A DNA stretch of 64,000 nucleotides, taken from contig CM057134.1 of assembly GCA_029964075.1 (NCBI GenBank), forward strand, positions 23,042,905 through 23,106,904, read 5' to 3'. Made by a program: the position numbers and the translations under genes. Within the stretch, counting starts at the first letter, position 1, and every line of letters starts with the position of its first letter. This document shows, in pieces, positions 43,486 to 53,668 of the stretch. The stretch is from Patiria pectinifera (taxonomy: Eukaryota > Echinodermata > Asteroidea > Valvatida > Asterinidae). The notes under the pieces are model-generated. The model searched no databases. It had not been told where the DNA came from and saw only the letters and a program-made list of their open reading frames with translations.

Positions 43486-44173
43486 TTTTTTTCCTTTTTG
43501 TTGCACCCCAAATCCCATAGACTTTGTTCATGTTTTATTCAGTGCGGCATTTTTTGCCTTAAACAAAGTCGTATTCTACTGAAACCTAACCTGTGTAAAG
43601 ACCCCATAGTGAGTTTGTGTCCCAAAGAGTGACATCATGATTACGTTATCATGGGTCATGCGATGTCATCTTAAATGTGCAAACTTTAAGACCCTATATC
43701 TACAGAACTGTAAGTCCGATTGGGTTGAAACTTGGTATCGGTATGTAGGTAGACCGGGATGTGTTATAGGTAAAAAATTGAGGTGACGTCATGATAACGT
43801 CATCATGTGATTTTATGTCGATTTTTGAAGATTTTTTTTGGTAATGGGTATGTTAGGTCATATGTGCACAAAAAGTGTGTGACGTCATGACGACGTCATC
43901 AAAAATGCCTTTTTTTTTAAATCACATATTAGGCTCAGTCCGATCTTTTTGAAACTTGGTGGGTAGGTCAATACTATTAATAGTATGCAAAATCTGAAGT
44001 GTTGTCATGATGACGTCATCACCTGATTTTATTATTAATTTGAAACACTTTTCACTTGTTCTTCTAATGCAAAAAATTGACATTGACTTTTTTTTAGTAT
44101 TTTATATATTTAGGCCGATTTTTAAAAATGCGGAAAAGCCTGTGTTCTGTTCATCGAGCAGACATAGCTCTAA
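43486..44173 (+). mobile_element. Helitron-like repeat copy C (0.7 kb)
   Basis: A compact copy: T-rich start, CACCCCAAATCCCATAGACT, GTAAAGACCCCATAGTGAG, AACTGTAAGTCCGATTGGG, several TGACGTCATGATGACGTCAT-like blocks, and a terminal GTTCTGTTCATCGAGCAGAC hairpin followed by CTCTAA. It shows the short form of the repeat without the LINE and DNA-element insertions of copy B. Confidence 0.5.
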
Positions 44174-44957
44174 GTTTTGTTCACTAATGCCCTGGGCAGT
44201 TTTCTGTACAGTTGTTCAGTGTGAGATATGAATACATTTGTACACTGTATGCAGTACAGAACCCAATACACATACAACTGTCATTCCGCTCTTTTATAGG
44301 TAACATTCTTGATGGGTAACGAACTGAATGGTAATCATGTCTGATCAACTGATATGGACATGTGGCAAACCCAACATCGCTCTTCATTTACGGGACAGAG
44401 AGGCAGGCTTTGGAAAAGCTCCAGCATACAGACGCAACTGTCGAATGTGGAGAACACTCATTTGTGATGTAAGTACTAAAATCATTAAATAAAACCAAAT
44501 TTTGAATTTTGTGTAGACAACCTGTGAGTGACAATTGTCCACGTATGTAACAGTACTCCAGGGTTATATGCTGTAGATTGTTGGCGGTGATCCGGGGGGG
44601 GGGGGGGGGGAGCCATGTCCCAGTCAATAGTTTTGGGGCAGGGGATGCTGGCATTTCCCTCCACCTGCCCAATAATTTATCCCAGTGCGTATAGATTTTA
44701 AGCCAATGTACCTAAAGTTTTCCAGAATATGTATAGCAGATGCATCACCCTTTTCATTGAAATTGCACATAATGGGCGTAAATGCATACCGGTAGTTTCT
44801 ACAAAACGCTTATGTTACTGTACCACGTCATCTCATACACTTCGCTCTGGAATGGTAAGTTCCAGAACATATCAGAAAGATCGTCTTCAATTACTATGGT
44901 GAGCAGTTAGTTCATCTGTGTGAAAATGCAAGACTGGCCCCTCTGGTCTTCAGGAAT
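44174..44957. other. no gene seen; G14 run
   Basis: Unassigned sequence between the Helitron-like repeat and the Gag-like frame, with a G14 run near 44595. On the minus strand a second frame just past the Gag-like stop (IPEDQRGQSCIF, 44959-44925) may belong to the same protein after a frameshift. Confidence 0.4.
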
Positions 44958-45368
44958 TTAATAGCGCTCGAATGCATTCTTCATGTTGGTGAGGAAGTCT
45001 TGGATTTGGCCCGCCTTGCCATCAAATGCAGTGATCTTGCGATCTGGTGCCATCACAAGTGGTGCTTGGGGTCTGGAAAGAAGCTTTGTCAGTTGCTCCT
45101 GAAGACCTTGAATCAATGGTCTCTCTGCGGTGCTTGCCATTGGCTCTGGAAGTAGCACTGCGTATACACGCTCTCCCCATCCATCAGGTGGTGGCTTAAT
45201 TACGTCACCCTGGGCTGGAACAACTACTTTATCGTCTCCCTCGGTGTAGAGTAGGCCAGTAGCAGTAGGGTGTTGTGACCGCAGAACAGTAAGGTGCAAC
45301 GGTCCTCCTTCCTCCTCCAACGGAAACCGCTGTACAGACTGGGCACCTTGAACTCTCACATAAGCCAT
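44958..45368 (-). pseudogene. Gag-like retroelement frame, 136 codons
   Basis: Starts MAYVRVQGAQSVQRFPLEEE and ends RKITAFDGKAGQIQDFLTN then MKNAFERY. The last part resembles the start of a retroelement capsid domain (f.G.....dFl..i..af..y), after which the family would continue with IPE.qRg...; that sequence follows the stop in another frame. An acceptor-like TTGTTTCAG lies about 50 bases upstream of the ATG. It could be a decayed LTR-retrotransposon gag or a captured Gag exon. Identification is by motif only. No matching LTRs were found. Confidence 0.35.
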
Positions 45369-46936
45369 ATAGTGAAGAGAAGTTACATGTACTTCTAAAA
45401 CTTAATGCTGAAACAAGGGGGGGGGGATTAAAACAAGGTTCACCCACACACCTTGACCTTATCAATGCAACAAGAAGTTAACAACTCTCAATTTCTACAA
45501 GGATGCTACTTGAAATGCAATAATCCCTCTGAAAGTAGCGCAATGCAACACTAAATTCCTAACATCTGAATCTTGAACGCTCTTACCACTCTATGGTAAG
45601 TATAATACCTCAGTGTAAAATCAACAATGGCAAATACACATCATTACAAGTGTGCATCCATTTTGGTATGTAATGTGACACTACAAATATCAATCCACAT
45701 AAAAGTCCACAAGATTGTACAGTAAATTCAACTACAGTGGATGCTTGAGAAAAAATGCACAACCTCGAGCAGAGCTACATCAATGTACAAAATACAACCA
45801 ACTCTAGAATTTAAGCATGTGATACAAAGCAAATACTATGAATGGAATTACCAATCTAAACAAATTATGTTCCTTCCAAAGTATCAAGTCAAAATCTGGC
45901 AATGCACAACTCGGAAATTACTTTTCGGAAAACAAGATTTGTAATTACATGCTAAACTGCGTACAACCGGTAGACTCAACAACTTTATCGCAAAAAAAAA
46001 CAGTACCAACACTCCTCTGTAGTTAAGAAAAGTTACAAGAAGTGCCCAAGATGCCTTAAAATTACTTGATGCTGACTTGCTCAAGTAACACTGTAAGCTT
46101 AATGCACAACTACATGGAAATCAAGTACGTGGGCACAACAAGCTAATTCTGTTGAGTACTTGGAACTTTAGATGGTGAATACAAAGTCAACACTCCGATT
46201 GGCGAAAATGAAACCTCAAAACACAAGCTGTGTATAAATATGGGCAAACTATATGAAACAATTTTCAAGTCAACCCGCTGTCAATTTGCAACAGTAAGTG
46301 TGAAATTTACGTGAGTAAAAGCAGTTACATGTACAAGGAAACCACTTCTCTTTGGTGAATATGATACAAATTCAATAACACCTTTGATATCGCGAAAGTC
46401 AGTAATTGTAATTTTTTTTTTTTAAATAACACCCTAAACTGGGGGATAATATATTGGAAACAAAGTATGAAATGACCTTTGATGATTCAAATTTGTACAA
46501 AGAGGCTAAAACCGAAAATAATTACAGTCAGTTCAATAGCTGTGCTGCAACTCCTCTATGTTTCCAGCTCCCTCAGGCACGATCTGATCTCAACGTCTGC
46601 TACACACTCCACCATCCTGCCGACTATGCTTGTAGAGATCCCTCGGGACGGGGTGGGGTTGGGTGATGAGGTAATACTAGTGTGGGTTGTAACTGACTGG
46701 TGAAGAGCTCTGGGTCTGGCTAAATGGGTGATTGGGAGGGCAACACGGGCACGCAGGTCCTAGTGAACGGGTGACGCTTTGAGAATAGTTAGCTTCCTTG
46801 ACTCAATGACTGCCGATTTATTCTTGCCAACCTGCCAGCCCAGCTGCCAATTCTCACTGTGTGAGAATTCGGCAGTGTGGTAAAAAATACAAAGAATACA
46901 AATTACAAAAAGCATGCACATGTCAGTGTTATACAT
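45369..46936. other. no gene seen, AT-rich
   Basis: Mostly A/T-rich, with A-runs and scattered ACATGTAC motifs. Open frames are short and show no recognisable domains. Confidence 0.45.
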
Positions 46937-48409
46937 TAGTTCAGTCGGAAAAGGGGGGTATCGTGCACCCTCGGAAATCAATTTCTAATCAACGTTTCTA
47001 GGTCAGAAAAAATGCGTAGAAAACGATTTGCTATGTTAAAAAATTCAAAAAATGTCCCACGTATTGTTTTTATGCAAATTAGTGCCGCCATTATGGAAAA
47101 ATCTATTTGTAACTATATCTCAGCCAATATTGCAGATAACTGAACGAACTAGGTGTCTAAACCCATGTTTTCAAGGTCAGAGATCACAATAAAACTATTC
47201 TGGAAGTGACCACATGTGTCTGTGGCATAGGAATATGCAAATTAGTGCCGCAAATACCGGAAAGTCATGTTTTTGGCATATCTCGGCCAATATAGCACAT
47301 AACTACACCAGTAAGGTGTCTAAACCCATGTTTTGAGGGTCAAGTATCATTAGAAGACCATTCACGAAGTATTTATGTATGTCTTTGGCATGAAAATATG
47401 TGAATTATAAAGTGCCGGTTTATCAGATATTTGATATTTAGCCAATATCTCGGCCAATATTGCACTTAACTACACAAGTAAGGTGTCTAAACCCATGTTT
47501 TAAGGGTCAGGTATCATTAGAAGACCATTCACGAAGTAACTGTGTGTCTTTGGCATGAAAATATGTAAATTCTAAATTGCCAGTTTATCAAAAAAATGAT
47601 TTTCAGCCAAATAATATTCAATTTCAGCCAATATTACAGTTTATTTTGAATATGATGGCTTAAAATAAACTTTGATCATTATTGCTTATCAAAAACCCTT
47701 CTGTCAACATTAGCTGTAATATTGGCCGAGATATTGGCTAAAGATCAAATTTTTGATAAACCGGCAATTTAGAATATACTTATTTTCATGCCAAAGACAC
47801 ACATAGTTACTTCGTGAATGGTCTTCTAATGATACCTGACCCTCAAAACATGGATTTAGACACCTTACTTGTGTAGTTAAGTGCAATATTGGCCGAGATA
47901 TTGGCTAAAAATCAAATATCTGATAAACCGACACTTTATAATTTAAATATTTTCATGCCAAAGACACACATAGTTACTTCGTGAATGGTCTTCTAATGAT
48001 ACTTGACCCTCAAAAAATGGGTTTAGACACCTTACTGGTGTAGTTATTTGCTATATTGGCCGAGATATGCCAAAAACATGATTTTCCGGTATTAGCGGCA
48101 CTAATTTGCATATTCCTATGCCACAGACACATGTGGCCACTTCCAGAATAGTTTTATTGTGATCTCTGACCTTGAAAACATGGGTTTAGACACCTAGTTC
48201 GTTCAGTTATCTGCAATATTGGCTGAGATATAATTAAAAATAGATTTTTCGGTAATGGCGGCACTAATTTGCATAAAAACAATACGTGGGACATTTTTTG
48301 AATTTTTTAACATAGCAAATCGTTTTCTATGCAATTTTTCTGACCTTGAAACGTTGATTAGAAATTGATTTCCGAGGGTGCACGATACCCCCCTTTTCCG
48401 ACTAAACTA
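46937..48409. mobile_element. 1.5-kb foldback element with arms of about 163-bp units
   Basis: Ends are TAGTTCAGTCGGAAAAGG and, inverted, TAGTTTAGTCGGAAAAGG. CAT flanks both sides (46934-46936, 48410-48412). The arms of about 700 bp match through GGGGGGTATCGTGCACCCTC, CAAATTAGTGCCGCCATTAT and GTGTCTAAACCCATGTTTT. Within each arm AGGTGTCTAAACCCATG recurs at 47151, 47314 and 47481, spacing 163-167 bp. The centre is near 47690. There is no coding sequence. Tips, duplication size and unit length resemble those of the 36843-40180 element, although the units differ in sequence. Confidence 0.85.
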
Positions 48410-48826
48410 CATGTAGGCTACAGGTATAAAAATACAATAAACGTGTATGCCTACATGTAGATCTATTTCCCCCAATTAAATAAACAGTCTTCACATGAAA
48501 TAAGAATTACCTCAGGCAATGCTGAACATAAAGGAGCAGGCTCACATTTACACATGCTGGCCAGGCACATTCATACACACTATCAACCACTTTCATACAC
48601 ACCAGTCCTCAATGAACAGGAAGATGAGCCATCATTTACTTGTGTGTTATTATTTCCTAAATGTAAACCTTAGATAATCATAGTAGGCCTACATGTACTG
48701 GAATCTGACAACGCGTAATAAGACCCATGTTAAATTATGGGGGGGGGCAACAGCCCCCCCCCCATGAAACCTCGTCGCCCCCCAGTCTCCCCCCACTGAG
48801 CTTTTGAGTTTCTAAAAAAATTATCA
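48410..48826. other. no gene seen; G9 and C9 runs
   Basis: Unassigned sequence with GGGGGGGGG and CCCCCCCCC runs about 10 bases apart near 48740, which can fold on each other. Confidence 0.4.
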
Positions 48827-49604
48827 TTGATCTACATGAAGCCCCCAGCTTGCACAGCAACAACAACACGGGCGACAGGCGCGTTTAGGTCCGTCCTACA
48901 CGCCCACCACACACCCTGTCCTGTCAACACTGTAGTTAATCTTTCTTCCTCATCAATATCTGACGCAGAGCACAAACTTCTCTCCAAGGGTCTCAATTTT
49001 TGTCCCGCTCCCCGTTCTGTCCTCTACAGCCTCCGAGACGACCAACTCCTGGAAAATGGCGACCCATCATCAACTTACGACCTCTCAACAGTTACATCAA
49101 ATCCAAAAAACACTCCATTGCTCTCCAGTCCCTAAAAAAAAATTGCTACTTCACTTCCATGAAGGGAAGGATGCCTACTTCGTACCCCTATCCATGCAGA
49201 TCAGAAGTTTCTCAGTTTCTATATTAGGGTGTTTGGGGTACTAGTTTCGCTGCTAGCCCTTCGCCCTCTCCCACAGCCCTGGGTCTCTTTTCAAGAAATA
49301 GCAAAAACAGATTTCTTTTCTTGCAAAAAAGCAGATTCATATTCTCTACTAGGCGATATAATAAGCTAGTGGGTCCCACTTTCCAATACACGGTAAATGC
49401 CCTCAGACAGACCGTTCAACTTACCCTCAATCTGGGCTTCTTCATCAATGTCGAGAAGTCCTCTCTGTTTCTGACACAACAACCAACCTATCTTGGAGCA
49501 GTTCTAAACATGACAAAAGGCAGAGCGATGTCATCTGGGGAAAGATATCAGACACTTTGGGATTGCATCAGGATTTTCAGGTCCTCTTCAATTCTCCCAG
49601 CCAT
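48827..49604 (+). pseudogene. decayed reverse transcriptase, DIRS- or Ty3-like with a Penelope-like start
   Basis: The first frame (48827-49135) contains VNLSSSSISDAEHKLLSKGL, like the motif before the reverse transcriptase in Penelope-like and some other elements. The next frames read GKWRPIINLRPLNSYIKSK, GKDAYFVPL and, in the third (49321-49683), TLNLGFFINVEKSSLFLTQQ with PTYLGAVLN. The last two are typical of DIRS-type reverse transcriptases. The catalytic aspartate region is not intact, and frames are broken at least three times. The frame enters a foldback element at 49605. It may be two remnants side by side. Confidence 0.5.
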
Positions 49605-50320
49605 CCTAAAATCCAAAGGGATTTTCCATTCTAGTAAGAAAACACTCGCCTCTGTTTACCATACCTCCCTTTTTGTGAATTAAAAAAAAAAAAAAAAAAA
49701 ACTACGACAAGCTATTATTACGTTACAAAGTCCTTTATGGGCATGCATGGGGCATGCAGTGGGCACAGAGGGTGTGGCTTGGGCGCTATTCTTTTCAGCG
49801 AAGGTTTGTGCGCATGCGCGCTGATGTGCAAATGTAGGTAAACAGAGGTGAGTGTTTTCTTACTAGAATGGAAAATCCCTTTGGGCAATTCCACTGTTAC
49901 TCACGTTACATTTTTGATGTACTTTTGAGTTTCCTTGGACTGTAATTACCTTACTGAGAAGGTTTAATAACTATTATCTCCATGGTAGATGGAGTAGACC
50001 TAGACCTACCTAAGCACCAAAGATGACATCCAGAAAAATGTGTTATGTATGATAAACAAGATGCACAATATCGGTTACTCACGTTACATTTTCATAACGT
50101 GAGTAACCGATTTTGTATGTCTTGTTTACCATACATACCGTAACACATTTTTCTGGATGTCATCTTTGGTGCTTAGGTAGGTCTAGGTCTACTCTATCTA
50201 CCATGGGGATAACAGTTATTAAACCTTTTCAGTAAGGTAATTACAGCCCAAGGAAACTCAAGGAAAGCACATCAAAAATGTAACGTGAGTAACCGTGGAA
50301 TTGCCCCTTTGGATTTTAGG
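49605..50320. mobile_element. small foldback element hosting a MITE
   Basis: The left arm starts CCTAAAATCCAAAGGGATTT and runs TTCCATTCTAGTAAGAAAAC to CTGTTTACC. The right arm is its inverted copy, 49838 to 50320, interrupted after AAAATCCCTTT by the palindromic MITE. The loop contains an A21 run (49681). No clear target duplication was seen for the outer element. Confidence 0.75.
49883..50306. mobile_element. 424-bp palindromic MITE, 4-bp TSD (CTTT)
   Basis: Ends are GGGCAATTCCACTGTTACTC and GAGTAACCGTGGAATTGCCC. The arms match nearly throughout (AAGATGACATCCAGAAAAAT; TACCTAAGCACC), with the centre near 50088 where CACGTTAC and GTAACGTG-like sequences meet. CTTT flanks both ends, and the intact left arm of the host element has AATCCCTTTGGATT-equivalent sequence once, showing the empty site. 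No coding sequence is present. Confidence 0.85.
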
Positions 50321-51283
50321 AAGACCATTTAGTTATACGGGCAGCTTTTAACATTGATCTGCACATACCATGAATGTGTCGAAGAGACATCAGTCCACAA
50401 GAAGTATGGTGGGTGTGGCACACAGAATCAGACGCCAGTGAATCAGCAAAACATTTTAAATGTTAAGATGACAGTGAGGGCAGGAATATTTGTGTAGAAA
50501 TAGTGACATGTATACATATACAGTATTCACAGAATCCATGGAATTAGGATGTCTGTGTGAACAGAAAAAGGACAATTATAGCTCAAGATCACCACATCAC
50601 ACATTAAAAACATTTAATAATTATAATACATGTACATGAAATTTATAACACAAATCAAGTCTGGATATTAATGTGTACTGCTTTATTTTGTTGTAACTTT
50701 GACAGAAAAGTTCAGTTTACAAGAAGACATGGAGTTTGACATCTAAAAATAGGATATACTACATAGGGTAAGTGTCCTTTGTTCAAGCAATGGTATTTTA
50801 CCTAGTATTGATGTGCTTAGTTTGAAACCATACACATCCAAAACATTGTGGTGTTTTTATACACTATATTGGTTATTTGGAACATTTGAGTAGGGGTGCA
50901 CTGGAATAAGATGGACAACCAACATCATGTAGTTCATTGATGCTCACCAAGTATTAGTTTTGGTAAAATCCACAAGAAAGTGGGCAAGGCTGAAAAGTGG
51001 GAAATAAATGAAATCTGCAGAACTACAAGCATAATTCATAACTACACATTTTTGTAAAGAAAACCCTGTGTTTTTGGCTAAAGTTACAGCTTTAAGGTAG
51101 TTATTTTGGCTTCTTGTTTTCACATGCAAAATGAAAGTGTTATTGTGAGTTTTTGTTTTTGAGGTAGAGAGCAAAGGTTCAAATTGTAACCTGAAAGAGG
51201 TTTTTGTTTGATAACTATTAGTTTCTTGTGTGTTTTAACGTGTTCAAAAGATGGGCAGATAAATGTGATGTAACTAACCATAA
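50321..51283. other. no gene seen
   Basis: AT-rich sequence. TAACTAACC-like motifs recur here and at 52420-52620, so the element at 51284 may sit inside an older repeat. Confidence 0.4.
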
Positions 51284-52414
51284 GGCCCCCGTCACACTTA
51301 TTCGGAATCAGCATGAATCAAGCAGAACCAGCCGGAATGAAGAATTTTCAAAATTCGTGCCACATTCGGGAGGGAATTTCAAATTGACCAAGCTTTGTAA
51401 GAATGCCGTTCGAATACTTAGAATGCACTTCGAACCCGCCTCAAATGATTCTTGCGCATTCCGGGTGTATTAGCTCTCGAATGCAGCTTGAATGTAGTTG
51501 GAATATTTAGAATGCTGTTAGAATGCAGTCAGAATATTTAGAATGCACTTCGATTGCTGCCCGAATACCGCTCGAAGTCTGGTTGGAAGGTGCATGCCTC
51601 GAATGCTGTACGAATTCACCTCGAATGCAGTCAGAACGCTCCCGGAATGGCCACTGAATATGGTTGGAAAGTCCAAGAATTCAAACAGAATGTAGCTCGA
51701 ATATTTAGAATGCACTTCGAATGGTCCCCGATAGGATATAAAACGCTGCTGAATCTAGCATTTTTATCAGTCTCAGCCTTGGTGGCATGATGTGATGTTG
51801 ACCAGGCGACTTCTTAATGCAGACTGACGTTCCAGCTGCAGCTGGCCGCATTTTTATGCGATTCGGCGTTGTTCTCAATTGCGTTCGGACTCATTCGAGG
51901 GCCAATCGGGACGTTCCGACTGCATTCGAGCCGCATTCGAGCGGCAATCGAAAGACTCTGACGGCATTCGAAGTGCATTCCAGCTGAATTCTTTCAATAT
52001 CGAAATAGATTCCGGCAGCAATCGAGATGCATTCGAGGTGCATTCCGGCTCATTCGAGGCGCATTCGGGACATTCTGGCAGGATTTGAAGTGGCTTGGCC
52101 TTTCGATTCTCCCTCGAATGCAATCAGAATGTTTCAAAATGCTGTTGGAATGACGTAAGAATATTTAGAATGTAGTCAGAGTGCAGTTAGAATACACTTC
52201 GATTGCCGTTCGATATTTCTCCACTTCGAATGCACCTTGAAAGTTCTGAGCATGAGCAAAACATTCGGGCCGGCCACAAGAATGGGCCCGAATATTTGGA
52301 ATGCACTCAGAATGCAGTCAGAAGTTTTAGAATGCACTTCGAACATCCAGGAATATACAAAGAATTTTCATTCCGACTGCATTCCGGCTCATTCTGCCTC
52401 TAGTGTGACTAGGG
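51284..52414. mobile_element. 1.1-kb element filled with GAATGCANTTCGAATG-type motifs
   Basis: Ends are inverted: CCCCCGTCACACTTATTCGG on the left and CTCTAGTGTGACTAGGG on the right. The interior holds more than 40 degenerate copies of a word such as GAATGCACTTCGAATG, one orientation up to about 51730, the other from 51840 to 52110, then the first again. The target duplication is not clear (TAA and TAT at the tips). No coding sequence is seen. Confidence 0.7.
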
Positions 52415-52704
52415 TATTACATAACTAACCCAGAGTTTTTGGCAATGCTTTAAACTGACAAGAGAAATTGAGAAATGTTACATGTCAAAATGTTTGCCAG
52501 TAAGTGAGCAATTACAGAATACCAGCATTTGTTTCAGTGGTATTCCATTTCAGAAATTTTATGCAAAAACATGTATTTTTTATTGATGTCCTTTTTTTGT
52601 AACATAACTAACCAAGATTACACGTCCCATTACAACTCACAAAACTTGTCGAAATGTTTTTGCTTATGACATGACTGTGTTAGAAGTCCTGGTAAGATGT
52701 ATTG
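52415..52704. other. no gene seen
   Basis: Short unassigned stretch ending in the ATGTATTG target duplication of the next element. Confidence 0.4.
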
Positions 52705-53660
52705 CAGAGGTGGCAGCAAGTCATTGTTTGCAAGTCCAAGTCAAGTCACAAGTCATTGTTTGCAAGTCCAAGTCAAGTCACAAGTCATTAGGTCCAGTCA
52801 CAAGTCAAGTCACAAGTCATTAGGTCCAGTCACAAGTCAAGTCACAAGTCATTTGGTCTAAAAACAAGTCAAGTCACAAGTATCTTTGTCCAAGAACACG
52901 TCAAGTTGCACATTATTATATTGTCCAGCTGTAAAAGCTAAAAGAATTAACCTGGCGTCAACTTACGAGTTATTTTGAACATGCCTCCTTAATTCCGCTT
53001 TTTCAATGTGTTGCAATTACTAATCTTGTAGTTTATCACATATCTGTCGGATATTAGCCCTTTGTATACTTTAATAAATTTACTTTACATTGTAGAAATA
53101 AATGTTGAGATGACCGTGAAAAAAAGACTCCACTCACTCGATTACATGTAGTATACTAACACTTTATTGTTCAATTTTCATGTATACTAAACGCCTACCA
53201 ATGGGTTAGGCTATCCGGTATTTTACATGCAATTGACAAAGGCCTGCTTTCTTTTCATGAAAGGTTCCTTTCAAAGTTTGTTCAACCAATACTTTAAGCA
53301 AGAGACAATTGGTCATTGAAAACTGTAGTTTGTTGTGACAGTCTTATTGAAAACTTTTGAAACTAGTGGGAACTATTCATTTTACTGGATTCAGTCACTG
53401 AGGTCTATTTTCTGGTATGAAAAAGCCAATTAAAAGTATAATAGCTTAATTAAAGTGTATTGGGTCGCTCGAGTAGCGTCTGACTTGGGTTGGTAACAAG
53501 TCATTTTTTGCAATCCCAAGTCAAGTCACAAGTCATTGTTTGCAAGTCCAAGTCAAGTCACAAGTCAGAGCTGGTATTTACAAGTCAAGTCACAAGTCAC
53601 AAAAATAGCGACTCGAGTCCGACTTGAGTCCAAGTCACATGACTCGAGTCAGCAACTCTG
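52705..53660. mobile_element. 956-bp hAT-like non-autonomous element with AAGTC repeats
   Basis: Ends are CAGAGGTGGCAGCAAGTC and, inverted, CAGAGTTGCTGACTCGAGTC. ATGTATTG flanks both sides exactly (52697-52704, 53661-53668). Both subterminal regions are tandem-like arrays of CAAGTCAAGTCACAAGTCAT. CAG tips with an 8-bp duplication match the hAT superfamily. The interior has no transposase. Confidence 0.85.
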
Positions 53661-53668
53661 ATGTATTG

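Noticed and set aside
3460..44030. Many TGACGTCA motifs as cAMP-response regulatory sites
   Set aside because: They occur in fixed positions within the Helitron-like repeat and vary with it, so they are repeat content and not placed near any promoter.
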